This document shows, piece after piece, positions 11,081 to 22,466 of a stretch of 64,000 bases of DNA. The notes under the pieces were generated by a model. The model had not been told where the DNA came from and did no database searches. It saw only the letters and a program-made list of their open reading frames with translations. The stretch is taken from positions 1-64,000 of the forward strand of contig JAXGGA010000478.1 in the NCBI GenBank assembly GCA_038373865.1. Direction: 5' to 3'. The position numbers and the translations under genes were made by a program. Numbering within the stretch: the stretch's first letter is position 1; the number at the start of each line of letters is the position of its first letter. The DNA is from Uloborus plumipes. Lineage: Eukaryota; Arthropoda; Arachnida; Araneae; Uloboridae.

Positions 11081-11368
11081 CATCAGAGTATGTCCGTATT
11101 TTAACTTCATCTGTACTTGAGCCTGGTCCATTACTATTGAAAGCAGTAACCCAGAAGAGATATGCAGTGAATTTTTTCAAATCATGCAATTCAAGACTTG
11201 TGTTTTTGGTGGAAATTTCATGTTCTTCTGTGCTGCCTGATTCAACGTAAAAAAGTTTATAATATTCAACTGGGTCTTCTATTTCTTGTGGAGGTTTCCA
11301 TTTAACTAAAACCGATGTCGAACTTAAAGGTATTGCCAGCAGAGAATTTGGAGAGCTAGGTACTAGAA
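11081..11368 (-). CDS. fra: Frazzled/DCC exon E9: complete FN3-2
   Basis: The 288-bp exon holds a whole FN3 domain and is phase 1 on both sides. Residues include VPSSPNSLLAIPLSSTSVLV, the core KWKPPQEI, VEYYKLFYVESG, ELHDLKKFTAYLFWVTAFNS and NGPGSSTDEVKIRTYSDG. DCC equivalents are VSTSPTSILITWEPP, LKKFTEYSLRFLAYN and YGPGVSTDDI. Acceptor TTCCAG, donor GTATGC. Confidence 0.95.
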
Positions 11369-11606
11369 CTGGAATAAATTTTTTAAAAATAAAATGCATT
11401 AACAGCAATGATATGGAAACTGCAGCAGTAAATGTGCAACCAAAACAAAATAATTAATAATTTAAAACTTTATTAAAACTCAAACATTTTTTGAAAAATT
11501 ACATCATGTATTGTGTACACAAAAACCCAGACAAAAGACATAAATACCAATTTAGCGACAATTTAAACCATTACTCTACTTGTTTCATACTGATAAGAGT
11601 ACTTAA
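11369..11606. other. Intron sequence, nothing recognised
   Basis: AT-rich. It ends in the TTAA (11603-11606) that flanks the following element. Confidence 0.5.
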
Positions 11607-12173
11607 GGGGACCGAGTAGGGCAATTTCAAGCAAAAATTCGATTTTTACTTTTTTTATACCATTAGAAAGTTTCAACTTTTATCTTTCCAATTATATTTT
11701 ACACTTGTTTATCAAAAAACAGAAGCATCAGAACTTTTTGTTCTTTCAGAAACATTCACCGTGCTCATCACATGAATGAAATCTTTAAACGGGTTTTTCA
11801 CGGAACGTGAATTTTTCATGTGCATGTTTCTTTTTCTAAATACCCATCAAACTTACTGGCCAATTCTTTAATTATGCTTATATTATGTAGTTTTACACAT
11901 TTTCACCAAAAAATTTGACAATATATTGATAAATATATTTTACGGTGTCAAGAATCATCAAAAAAAATACGAATTTAAAAGCGGTTTTGAGTAAAATATC
12001 AATTATATATTTTTATTTTCACTTAGAGAGAAAAGGACGTGTTACGTATGTAAAACATGTTATTTTAACATGTGTGAAAATTTCTTAGTCCTATCTTTCA
12101 TTATTTCCAAGAAAAAGGTACATAAAGTTTTTGAATTTTATATGGCTGGGATAGAGCTTACCCAGGAGTCCCC
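11607..12173. mobile_element. TTAA-flanked non-autonomous DNA transposon (567 bp)
   Basis: TTAA at 11603-11606 and 12174-12177 flanks ends GGGGAC and GTCCCC. Identity of the terminal inverted repeats beyond the first 6 bp is weak. TTAA target duplication is typical of piggyBac and Kolobok. No coding frame. Confidence 0.65.
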
Positions 12174-12482
12174 TTAAAACACTGGGAAGCACTGTTGTTT
12201 TACAAGTTTAAGCCATTTTCTCAAAATAAAAAATAGAAAAAAATTTAATTAAACGATGGCAGACTATTTTAAAAACAATTTTCAATCAAGGTTGCCTATT
12301 TTGAACTTGGAAATTATTGATAAAAGATAAAATAAAGTATTATAGAGTTCAAATACAAAGAAAGAAATTCGAAGTTTCTGAATTTGCAATTGATTGAATT
12401 CATATTTTGAATCAAAGATACAAGCCAAAAATAAAATAAAATAAAATAAAAAACCCAACAATTTAAGCATAACTTATCATAC
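12174..12482. other. Intron sequence, nothing recognised
   Basis: Includes a run of AAAAT pentamers at 12428-12451. Otherwise featureless. Confidence 0.5.
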
Positions 12483-12628
12483 CATCAGATTGAGTATGGA
12501 CAGAAAGAGGTTTTGACGACAGACCAGGACCATAGCTGTTGTATGCAATGACTCGAAATAAATAAGTAGTATCTGGCAACAGGCTTTGAATGTTAACACT
12601 CTTCACAGTCGAGTTCAGGACTCTTTCC
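12483..12628 (-). CDS. fra: Frazzled/DCC exon E8: second half of FN3-1
   Basis: The 146-bp exon (acceptor TTCATTAAG, donor GTATGA) encodes RERVLNSTVKSVNIQSLLPD, TTYLFRVIAYNSYGPGLSSK and PLSVHTQSDG. The AYN-YGPG motif is the F-G hairpin of FN3-1 in the family (DCC: TFRVVAYNEWGPGESSQP). It joins E7 across a split codon (ag|g, Arg). Confidence 0.94.
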
Positions 12629-13882
12629 CTTAATGAAAAATTGACGAAGTGTAAATTAGTAATGAAATACAATAGCAGAATGCTGTTAACATTTCCCCAG
12701 CTAACATTTATTGAATTTACAGTCAGTTAATATCAAAAAGATAGAAACATATTTAATGACTACTTCATTCTTACACAAGATAATAATTTTTAAAGTCGCT
12801 AATAGTTTGATGATTTGATCTGCATTAATGTACAGAGCTGGTGTGATTGACTACATGTATAAATATAGGTTTTACTTTTACAAAGTAGTAATTGAGAAAA
12901 TTCAATTCAATTCTTTTTCAATTGCGATCTTCTTTCAAAAGTTGTTAAAATTATCTCAAATCTTAGATATATAAAATATTTTTAGTTTGAAAACTGCTAT
13001 AAGGAGAAGCAATTTCTAAAAATACATGTCAATTCATTTAAGTGCTTTCGTATGCATTAGTAGCTAGTTTGGGAATTTGTTCAAACACACTTCCATTATT
13101 ACAATCTACCAAACAGGTAGTCAATGTTATGACACAAGAAGGGACATTTTTCAAGAAATCAGTTTGGATTAATAGAGTGATTAACCGTGATTACGGTAGT
13201 AATTTTAGCAACTTACACAATAAAATAACACAACCAATGATAGCAAAGTGTTTGGACTGGTCCCGAAAATCAAAATATCAACATATAACACTAAGCAATT
13301 TGTTGAAAAGGGGGAAGTTTCAGGAATAAGAAAAATCCGGAGAGCAGGAGGTTCGGCTAAAAAAAAATCCTCCGCCAAAATTGAACAAGATTCTGATTGC
13401 GAGCAAAGCCCTCTAAGTTCTGACTAAACTGACAGGGCCTCTCGCCAGGCCTGTAGCCACCTATCTAAGTTTACTACTTTTGTAAGATACAAAAAAAAAT
13501 TTTGCCATCACCCTCAAAAGCTCGAAGGACCACTTATCTAAGGGATTATCCACAAAAGATGAAATGCTTTGAGGGCATGGAGATTGTTGAATTGTGATAG
13601 TTTATGACAAGGAGAAGGAAGGGGGATACAAGAATGTGACATAAATCATTTTTTACAAGGATACATTTGAAAAGTAGTGTGACATGTAACAAGGGAAGAG
13701 GGGGTCAAAAATGGTGAAAAAATGACATTTATTTATGTATAGCCCCTAAGCTGATTACAAAAGACATGCACCGTTAGTGGTCAACTTAGACAAATTTCAT
13801 TGCACAGCATAATTAAAACAAATGAAAAATTTAACGAGCGGCTAATTTTGAATTCATTGGAATTTCAAAAAATCACACTTAC
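12629..13882. other. Intron E7-E8, nothing recognised
   Basis: A plus-strand frame at 13042-13329 (95 codons) has no family resemblance and no flanking structure. It may be a TE remnant or chance. The GC-richer stretch 13330-13480 is also unassigned. Confidence 0.45.
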
Positions 13883-14042
13883 CTTTGAGATGATTCATCT
13901 CGGTAAAATATATAATAACCAATTATGTCCTCATTTCTTTGCAAGGGATGCTGCCAAGATAAAGCGATGAACCGAGTTTCAACAATAACAGCCGTCAAAT
14001 TTACTGGCTCTGATGGAGCATCTTTATGATACTGCAGCTCTC
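13883..14042 (-). CDS. fra: Frazzled/DCC exon E7: first half of FN3-1
   Basis: The 160-bp exon encodes ELQYHKDAPSEPVNLTAVIV, ETRFIALSWQHPLQ, DIIGYYIFYRDESSQ. The acceptor is CATACCAG (14043-14044) and the donor GTAAGT. The Ig4-FN3-1 junction is a split Gly codon (g|ga). FN3 core Trp is in ALSWQHP, and DCC has SSRFVRLSWRPP followed by TFTVFFSRE. Its position right after Ig4 and the phase fit confirm it. Confidence 0.93.
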
Positions 14043-15633
14043 CTGGTATGTTTACAGAATGAGAAAAAGTAACAGTAGGAAAGGTAGTAGAATCAGAGGA
14101 GACTATTAGCAGAATTTTTTGAAAAAATTGTATAAGAGAGAAACAAGGGAAACAAAGATAAAATTAGTAAAAGAGAAAATATAAGATATGTGGGAAAGAA
14201 AAAAATAAAAGTTTAACTATCATGCATATAAATAATAATACGGAAATTAAATTTAAAAGAGAAAACAAAAGTCAAATCAAACTTAAGAATATTCAAAAGT
14301 TGACATTTAACAACAACAACAACAATGCATGCAATGAATAATTCTGAACTACTGAACAATGCTATATATTCATTAAAAAAAATTTTAATTTATGAAAAAG
14401 TCTCCAAAATTATAGAAAGCAAATAAAGAATTATTCTCTTTTATCACACAAGGTTGCTCATAGGTGAATGAATTTAGCTTCTTATTACAGGCAAAGTCCG
14501 TTCGAGAGTAATGACTACCCCCCCCCCCCCCAAGTTCCATTTTTCCTCTTTCCTTTTCTTTTTCTTTTTTTGTCATGAGTCACATGAGTGTGCTAAACCA
14601 GGGTCAGATCCAGAAATTTGTAGGGGGGGGGGGGTCCAGTTTCAATGACCAGCCTTTTTTCTTACCTTCTCCGAAAATAATGTATATTTCACTGCAGTAA
14701 ATATAATTCGTAATGTTCTATTAAGTTAACTGGATATTGAATATGTACGTTTATGGAAATTCAGTATCATGAAAATATAAAAATATAAAACTTATTATCT
14801 AAATAGTATGAACTTAATATTGAAATGATAAAATTCTTGAAACAAAAAAAGTAACCTTTTTTCATATTAAATGCGTATAATTTTTTTTCCCTAATAAGAA
14901 TAAGAAACCAACATTTTCTTGCATTAAAAATATATTAACAATATTAAAAGATATATATTCAACACACTGCAGACACATATTTGGGGATACATGGAACTTT
15001 TTTTTTCAATGCAGTAATGCCTGAGCTTATGGATGTAAAGACATCTGCAGCAATGTTAGAGTTGACTATCCAAACCTTGTTCCAGCTTTATTTCAATTTT
15101 TAGTCCTAATTTCTTTTAAAATTTCTCCAACTATTGCTTAAAGCTTTGCAATACCATTTCATGTGAATTGATACCGGCTGTGCAACAGAAAAAGTGTATC
15201 TTGTCAAAGGAGAAGGGGGGGGGGGGGGTCAGTTGATCCTTTGAGAATACCCTGAATCTGCGATTGTTCTAAGCTAAATTCAAAATCTTAAAATATAGAT
15301 TGTTAAAACTACCAAATCATCTTAACAGTTAAAAATGATCTATAAAAAGCAAATATGACATAGCTTTCATTCTTCTTATTTTTTTTAACATAAAACATGA
15401 AATCACATGCTTGTTGAAGTGTGATTCAACTAAATTTTTTACACTAAATAAAGCTATTTTATTTTACACAATAGGGAATCAGTCTAAATTTGTCATAAAC
15501 AATATAAGCTAAATTACGATAAGATTCTACGATAAAATAACGTGCATGCATATGGAGTGCACAAACGCGAAATCAACAATAAATATTGGAAAGTAAATGG
15601 AAAATGGTTTAACTTGCTTATTCTGGAAATTAC
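14043..15633. other. Intron E6-E7: homopolymer C/G tracts only
   Basis: Contains a C run at about 14518-14530, a G run at 14623-14634 and a G run at about 15217-15228. Otherwise AT-rich with no supported gene or repeat. Confidence 0.6.
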
Positions 15634-15918
15634 CTGAATTAGTAACTATTAGTTGAGCAGTTGACTGGATGCTTCCAGCGGAATTTGTAGCGTAACACTG
15701 GTAAATTCCAGAATCTGTTTTGACAAGTCCTAAAATCTTCAGATTGTATTCATTTTGTACTTGAAGTATTTGAAAATAATCACTTTGAATAATTCTATCT
15801 CCATTTTTGTACCACTGCACAATTGGAGTGGGTTTTCCATACACTTCACAATGTAAAATTATATCTTCTTTTTCTTGAGCATGGCTGTTTTCAGGTTTAC
15901 GAATAAATTGGGGAGGAA
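15634..15918 (-). CDS. fra: Frazzled/DCC exon E6: complete Ig4
   Basis: The 285-bp exon encodes one I-set Ig domain: PPQFIRKPENSHAQEKEDII, LHCEVYGKPTPIVQWYKNGD, SDYFQILQ, NLKILGLVKTDSGIYQCYAT and NSAGSIQSTAQLIVTNSG. The Cys pair (LHC, YQC) and Trp (VQWYKNG) are present. DCC Ig4 reads [27 protein letters not shown] and NEAGNAQTSAQLIV, so this is among the best matches. Phase 1 at both ends. Confidence 0.96.
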
Positions 15919-17258
15919 CTGGGAAAAAAAGAAAAATACATTTAGAAAACAGTAGAGTTTATTTAACAAGCACATTTAAATCAATTTAAAATTAAATTAA
16001 AATAAAATACAATATGACACAATACAATAGCTTTAATGCTAAAAGTTCTCCTCAGACAGTAGAATATTTTTGGGGAGAAATTCTTTGACCGGAAACATCT
16101 CGTTTACTTTAAACTATATTGGGTTAAATAGTATCATACTTTCAAGAAGTAACAAGAAAAAGTATTTTTTTCAATGAGAATAAAAGAACTCAGCCAGAAG
16201 TGCAAGTTAAGTGCCACAAAAAGTTAATACAATAATGTGCCTCATCATTTCCATGTTTTTGAATGTAAAACTTCTTCACAAACAAGAATGCATAAGCTTT
16301 AAATATTCAAGAATTTAAGCTCCAGGTTTATTGTTAAATGCTCTTATATTTTCGAGTTTAAAGTTTGGAGGCAGTGTTGCAGAGCTAAATTTTTTCTTAG
16401 CCGAATGTAAGAACAGAGGAAATGCAAATAAAATATCAATCATTGTCACTGTATGTGATTCATCACTTGACATGGTGAGGGGGAGGGGGTGAGATTCTTC
16501 AGAAAAAGGATTGAACACGACACAATAGTGTTGTGCAAAATTACTACACATAAACACTACTTTCAAAACTAATACATTAAATTACACAATATTTATTAAT
16601 TACTACAAACAATACTGAAATAAATATTGTTTAATGCCAAAGAACAAACAAAACTGACAAATAATTCTTCCTTTCTCCACTTGCTCTAGTTTTCGGTTAC
16701 GCAATTGAAAAACAATTTTTATTATATGGGTAAAAATATTTCAGAAACAGTCCAATTTAGAAAAGATTAAGATTTGAACAGAGTTAATTAACCTGTTTTA
16801 GAGTGACGTACGTGGTGACTTACAAATCCAAGATAAATGAATAGTTTGTAAAACAATACTTTGGAACAGTATCAAAACTAGTAGAAAGGGATCAGAACAT
16901 TATACTGGCGTATTACAGCTCCACTAAACCCCTTCCTTATAAAAGGGGGGGGGGGTGATCCAGGTAATCCTTAGGAATAACTTTTATTCATTGTTATGAA
17001 GAAAAGATAAATTTACGAAAAATCTTAGCATTATTTTTCTTTTAAAAACAAACTTTCAATCATTTTTGAGACTTACTTCATTAATAAGTCTTTACAATGA
17101 CCTACATTGCTAAAAAATAATTTTAAGACATCAATCAATATTTAGAAATGTATAACTTTCATAATTCAATAAATTTAAACAAAAAGTACATGTATCACTG
17201 ACAATTTTTCATTTACTATTCAATTCCGTGTACTTATTTTTTTTATAAATTATCTTAC
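15919..17258. other. Intron E5-E6, nothing recognised
   Basis: AT-rich, with one G run at about 16946-16955. A minus-strand frame at 16315-16566 lacks splice context and homology and was not accepted. Confidence 0.5.
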
Positions 17259-17401
17259 CTACAACATCTACAGATGCCATTGTATCAACTGAATCTACAG
17301 AGTTTACAGCTCGACACACATATGTTCCAACATCTGTCTCAATAACGTTCTCAACAATAAGGCTCCCTGATCCTAACCTTCGAAATCTACTGCCTAAATG
17401 C
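17259..17401 (-). CDS. fra: Frazzled/DCC exon E5: second half of Ig3
   Basis: The 143-bp exon encodes HLGSRFRRLGSGSLIVENVI, ETDVGTYVCRAVNSVDSVDT and MASVDVV. It contains the second Ig cysteine (TYVC). The acceptor is the AG at 17402-17403: using it, tt|g joins E4 to give DIDFL-HLGSRF. A second AG 7 bp downstream would break the frame. Donor GTAAGA. Confidence 0.93.
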
Positions 17402-17931
17402 CTAAAAATCATATTTAAAAACACATTAATTTAATAGTGATAAAGGATAGAAGAAAACTTCAGTACAAATTGTTTTACATGCAAAATGAAACTACAAAAT
17501 ATCATTCTATAATAATTTAATTACACATATTGCACAGATGTAAATAACATTTATATAGCTGAAGCAAGCAACGAAGACTTAAGAAAGACTTGTTTCAAAA
17601 GCTTTTGAAAATGCACCAAATGTAAGGTATGCAATGTGCACATTCATTGTCAATTGTACATGGTTAACAACACAGTTCATTTATATTCAGTATATAACAC
17701 TTATATGCTAAAAGCTGCTCTAAGTCATAGATTATGAGATGGGCTCAGCCTGAGCCCTCTTATCTCTAATACATAAAGTAAGCATTCTGAGCATGGAATC
17801 ATAGTCTAAATTAGGAAGCCTTTTTACTAAAAGTATAAGCATTTGAAATTCTTACAAAGGTTTAAAAAGTTATCCTCCCCAAAACCTAAGTCTCATAAAA
17901 TTCAAAATTAAATATCTATAAAACAACTTAC
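17402..17931. other. Intron E4-E5, nothing recognised
   Basis: AT-rich spacer with no repeat or coding signal that could be named. Confidence 0.5.
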
Positions 17932-18088
17932 AAAAAATCTATGTCTGAGCCATCTTTTAACCAATCGATTCTAGGTTTGGGATTTCCATTAGCAGCACAA
18001 TCTAAAGTAAGATTAGAGCCCCTGTGAACAACAGTCGTTTTTGGAGGAGTAGCAATGAATGCTGGAGGAGATTCTCTGTCATCAACTA
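17932..18088 (-). CDS. fra: Frazzled/DCC exon E4: first half of Ig3
   Basis: The 157-bp exon encodes VDDRESPPAFIATPPKTTVV, HRGSNLTLDCAANGNPKPRI and DWLKDGSDIDF. It has the first Ig cysteine (LDC) and the core Trp (DWLKDG), in the family pattern [21 protein letters not shown]. Acceptor TTTATAG at 18089-18090, donor GTAAGT at 17930-17931. Confidence 0.94.
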
Positions 18089-19691
18089 CTATAAATGTAA
18101 ATTAGAATTAACACAAATTATTTTTAAAGGTAAAACATTAACAGTTATCTTAACAAAATTACCACTTCAAAGAAAATAGATAATCACTTTTTGAGAGTAC
18201 AACTCTAAAAGAAATGATTTAGTATAAGTATGATTTCAGACAGAAAAATTATGTATTTTATGTAAAAACTAAATTGATATAAAAAAATATTTTTTAAATA
18301 AACAAATGCATAAAAAAATGAATAATAACTCTCTCAAAAAAAAAAAAGAGAGAAGAAAAAAAAAGGAAGACTAAAATTTGGAGCATCCAGAACTGCAAAA
18401 TCAATGCAAAAATAATATAAGTACACTCACAACAAAAAAGGTAAAGGAATATTCTATAACAGTAAGATTTAAGCAGAACAATGTCTTTATTTCAATTTTT
18501 TTTTTGGGGGGGGGGGGGACAGAATATTCTTAAAAATCAGAAGTGAGAAAATACTCATGTATTGTGCTCAGCTCAATATGTATTACAGTGAAAACAATTC
18601 TAGAAATTATAAGAAGGAGAAAGCATAAGCAAAAAGATTTTTGTACAGTTATCCATGATGGGTTAGCTGTAATTAACAAAGCACTTTTTTACACAAGTAG
18701 ACAAAAATAAAACAAAATGAGTTATATACTCCCAAGAGTTGTACTCATAGGATATTTGTAAAAATTAGTTTAAAATTCTATTTAAGGGGAAATTATTTTT
18801 CCAGCAGAGTATTAAATAATTGTTCAAAACATTTAAAAATGCAATTTTCATGAAAATGTCGTCTTAAAAGGTAAAATTGCTAAAATAAAATATTCTGTTC
18901 TTGCTAGCATTATTTTTGCAAAGTAAAATAAGAAAGTACTGAGTACCAGTCACTTAATGCTAAAAATTGTATCAAACGTAGACTTGGGCATGAAAGGGGG
19001 GGGGGGGTGAGCAAAAGATGACAATTTTTTTTAATTTTGCAAATAAAATTTTATAACAAAAAATATTAAAGTTGCATGTCAAATTATAGTGTATGCAATT
19101 CTCTTTAAAATGAGCTCTTATACAATTCTGCAGCTTTTATAAAACTTGAATCATACATTTTACAGAAAAATTTTGTTAAAAATAACAAAACTTTTTGCAC
19201 ATTACTTGCTTTATATGGTGATTCATTCATTATCTCACTTCGAAAATTTTTGGATGTATTCAATAAAAATCATACATACACTTCAAAAATTTTAAAGGGC
19301 ATTATCTATAAAATTTTTAAATTATAAAAAATTTGAAAAAAAAAAAAAAAAAAGGTTCTTGAACATTTTTCTAGTTAGATATCAAATTAAAATGAATATC
19401 CTCAAAACAAGTTATTATGCAACTCTAACTCCACAAGAACTTAAGTCATATCTAACGATTTAAAGCACTGCTTGCAAGTAGAAAAAGTTGTTCTTAAGGC
19501 AAATATTAATCACTCATCGATTATGAATGATGGATATTTTAAAAATCTCATTTAAATTTAAGATGCCAAAGATTTCTGAAAGTTTCATGAATATCTGACA
19601 TGGTGAGGTTGAGAGGCTTGTTGATTTTACATGGAATGACTAAATTTAATAGCAGGAATGTGCATAATAAATATAATTCTAAGGAACTTAC
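18089..19691. other. Intron E3-E4, simple-sequence tracts only
   Basis: Poly-A/AG-rich 18340-18370, a G run at about 18506-18518, a G run at 18996-19007 and poly-A at 19337-19353. Otherwise unassigned AT-rich DNA. Confidence 0.55.
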
Positions 19692-19976
19692 CATAATCCA
19701 TAGTTACAGTGAGATTTCCAAAATCACTTTTTCGAGTTTTACCAGCACTAACGGCTGTACAATGGTATGTGCCTGCATCTGTACTAGTGGCATCATCTAT
19801 TTCCAGTGCCCCACTTGGCAGAATAGTCATTCGTGTTTGATCTAAATAAAGTGGCTGCTCATTTTTGAACCACCGAATAGTAGCAGGTGGAATGCCTTGA
19901 ATCGAACACGGAAAATAGGCTGTTTGGTGCTGATAGACTGTTGTATGGTTTGGACTCTGGTCAAAAGGTGGCAGGG
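19692..19976 (-). CDS. fra: Frazzled/DCC exon E3: complete Ig2
   Basis: The 285-bp exon encodes LPPFDQSPNHTTVYQHQTAY, FPCSIQGIPPATIRWFKNEQ, RMTILPSGALEIDDATSTDA and GTYHCTAVSAGKTRKSDFGN. The cysteines (FPC, YHC) and Trp (IRWFKN) are in place. The LPSGALEI motif matches DCC Ig2 VLPSGALQI. In DCC/neogenin the Ig domains form a horseshoe, while netrin binding is mainly in the FN3 region. Phase 1 on both sides. Confidence 0.95.
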
Positions 19977-20900
19977 CTAAAACAAAAATTTAAAAATTAA
20001 AGAAATATATGAAAAAAAAAGGAAAAAATTCTAAGAAGCATTAAGCATGTTGAAACATTTATTAATAGTTAAAAACACTTTTTTCTCATAAAATACACTT
20101 TTTCAGAAAGAGAGAAATGTGCTTATTAGTTTGAGAGGGAATATCAAATAGTAGATAGTAAAAAGTCCAACAAAAATACCAGCATAAAAAAATATGAATT
20201 TAGAAAGAATTATTTCCGAAGTAAGAGAAGAACATTTTTCTTTTTCTAAAGAAACATGAATGTGACACAGGAAGATGCTTTTAAATCACAGAAATAAAAC
20301 CTTTTGCCACGAGACAATTTAAAAGGGTTCTTTGTCAGAAAACCAAAACAAGATCAGTTTCCAATCACTCTAGGGTTAATGCTCCTCCCTGCCCCCCAAC
20401 ACTAGATTTCCTTTTGTTTTGTTTAAATAATTTTTATGCAAGCTTTTTCAAACATATGTTTCTAATAATTACTAAAGCTTTTGTTTACTAGCATAATTAT
20501 TTGTATAAAAATTATAAACACCTATTTTAACTATCATTTATGCATTAAAGACTCTTGCTCTACTAGAGTTGACCAACCAGTCACTTATCCAGTATTAGTC
20601 TACATTTATATGTTAAAAATAATAATGAAACTCAAATTCAAATCATTATCTCAAATTAGCCTTGGAATATTACTTATATATTTTGATTTAAAATTATCTT
20701 TTCTGTGGTTAAATTTCAGCAACAATTTTCATATTAGAAAAGCATGGAATTAAATCGTCATCTTAATTACTGCTTTTCTGTGTACTAAAATTGAAAAATC
20801 TATATGCAATTTCCAGTAAATCATATATGAGGCTTTATAAAACTGTTGCATTAAAAGGAAATAATACACATAAAGGATGGACCAGCACAAAGTAAATATA
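19977..20900. other. Intron sequence, nothing recognised
   Basis: AT-rich first part of the E2-E3 intron, up to the 8-bp duplication of the hAT-like element. A plus-strand frame at 20481-20753 has no recognisable feature. Confidence 0.5.
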
Positions 20901-21060
20901 GGCATAAACTAGTGTTAGAAATAAGTGGTCATTAGCTACATTTTCAACTAAAAGTTTTGATTTGAGTCCTAGATTTCCAGCCTTAAGTGCTAAATTCGAC
21001 ATTTAAATGTTTGGATCACACTGAAGCTCCCCCCTCCCCCCACCCGATTCATTTTGACTA

Positions 21061-21690
21061 ACAAGGGGACCTTACAGGTTGTCACTCACCGATTTTGATA
21101 AGTTTTATATATTATGTAGAGGTACCCACCCTAAGTATTTTGGCAAAAGGATATTCCCCAATGCTCCTTAGTTTTCGAGATATAACAATCCAAAGTTCAA
21201 CTCGAAGTTATTATAGAGGTACGTTCGAGCAGTGGTCACAACAGCGGCCGTAGCCCAGTGAGAAGGTTCCCCACTCTGACCGCTGGAGGTCTGGGGATCG
21301 AGTCACGTGAATTAACAATATTAAAAAATGAAAAAATAAATTTCTTTTTTAAATGAATAAATAAATAAAATAAAAATGAATAATTAAACGGTTTTCCATT
21401 AACTATCGAATTTATTTCGATTTTAAAGAAAAAAAAATACGTCACGGGACTCGATCCCAGACTTCAGCGGTCGGAATGGGGGACCTTGCTCACTGGGCTA
21501 CAGCGGCTGTTGTGACCACTGCTCAACCGTAGCTCTATAATAACTTTGAGCTGAACTTTGGATCGTTATATCTCGAAAACTAAGGCGCATTGGGGAATAT
21601 CCTTTTGCTAAAATACTTAGGGTGGGACCCTCTACATAATATATAAAAATCATCAAAATCGGTGAGTGACAACCTGTAAGGTCCCCTTGT
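21061..21690. repeat. Foldback with a tRNA-like sequence in each arm
   Basis: ACAAGGGGACCTTACAGG at 21061 is mirrored by CCTGTAAGGTCCCCTTGT ending at 21690. The arms correspond over about 250 bp around an AT-rich spacer at 21320-21430. Each arm includes a tRNA-like block with a GTAGCCCAGTGAG A-box and a GGGATCGAGTCCC B-box (best in the right arm). Confidence 0.85.
21438..21510 (-). other. tRNA-like SINE head (inside foldback right arm)
   Basis: Reading the minus strand: GCCGCTGTAGCCCAGTGAG (acceptor/D-arm-like, A box) then CTGGGATCGAGTCCCG (T-arm, B box). The mirrored left-arm copy at 21243-21308 is slightly worse. The anticodon region is not clean, so this is a tRNA-derived repeat and not a functional tRNA gene. 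Confidence 0.6.
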
Positions 21691-21942
21691 AAGACCCATA
21701 ATGGGCTTGAAAGATATATTTGTTTCAAATGCAAAAAATTTGTCTTGAAAAATCTTTTATTTGTATATTTTACAAATATGTTATCAACAGTTTTTGAATA
21801 CATCAGTGGATATCAGCAGTGTCCTTTTTTTTTAAAAACAATATTCAGTTCCATACATTTGAATCATTAAAAATGGCACATAGGTTGTTTGTTTAGAGGC
21901 CTAGAAATGCACACTAAGAGTTATCAGGACGCTTAGATTTAA

Positions 21943-22023
21943 CCACCTTGCAGTTTATGACGAGATATCGAGATATCTCGTCCATTTAACATGCATTCCT
22001 GGGACTGCCCAACCGCAGGGAGG
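21943..22023. mobile_element. piggyBac-like 81-bp MITE
   Basis: TTAA at 21939-21942 and 22024-22027 flanks inverted ends CCACCTTGCAG and its partner CCTCCCTGCGG. The middle is a hairpin with 10-bp arms (GACGAGATAT and ATATCTCGTC). CC-starting ends with exact TTAA duplication are typical of piggyBac derivatives. It is nested 22 bp inside the right end of the hAT-like element. Confidence 0.75.
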
Positions 22024-22053
22024 TTAAATTCTTATTTCTAACACCGGCATAAA

Positions 22054-22320
22054 GGTGTAGCTCTTGAGAGAATGTTCTCTTGGATTCTTTTACATCAGTT
22101 ATAATCATGATGCGTATGGATTGATGCAAGCTAAAATTTTGAATAATAAATCTGGTCCTTAGATTCAAATATATGAGAATCAAAATCAAACATTTTGTGG
22201 CACAAAATATGCATGATGACTACTTATTTCTAACAATGGTTATAATTAATTATACATTAATTCATTTGACATTTTCATCAGCAACATTAAACATATATAA
22301 ATATGCTAATTTATGCATAC
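22054..22320. other. Intron sequence, nothing recognised
   Basis: Rest of the E2-E3 intron. A partial end, CTTATTTCTAACA at 22223, resembles the hAT-like terminus and may be a second, decayed copy. Confidence 0.4.
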
Positions 22321-22466
22321 ATGCGACTTGAAGCTTCACTTCTCTGCTTATAATTGTTCCTACACCAGGTATTGAAGCTGTGCATTGATAGAGACCTTCA
22401 TCAGGCCTTTCAATTCTACTATGGAAAACTCTTGAGAAAGATAAAGATCCATTTCTTAATATAGTT
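22321..22466 (-). CDS. fra: Frazzled/DCC exon E2: second half of Ig1
   Basis: The 146-bp exon encodes [40 protein letters not shown] and REVKLQVA. This is a near line-by-line match to DCC Ig1 ([39 protein letters not shown]). The second Ig cysteine is in YQC. Acceptor GCTTTTTCAG, donor GTATGC. E1 joins in phase 2 (ag|a). Confidence 0.96.

Larger units (their letters stand above)
20909..22045. mobile_element. hAT-like non-autonomous element (1.14 kb) with 8-bp TSD
   Basis: The ends share GTGTTAGAAATAAG in inverted orientation (left from about 20912, right at 22029-22044). GGCATAAA occurs directly outside both ends (20901-20908 and 22046-22053), an 8-bp target duplication as made by hAT transposases. 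The interior contains a large foldback and a smaller TTAA element. No transposase frame was seen. Confidence 0.8.

Noticed and set aside
13042..13329. 95-codon plus-strand frame within the E7-E8 intron
   Set aside because: No recognisable domain, no flanking repeats or splice sites. Opposite strand to the host gene.
18340..18370. Possible CRISPR-like or regular array signals among the poly-A/AG stretches
   Set aside because: Simple low-complexity DNA in a eukaryotic intron, with no repeat-spacer regularity.
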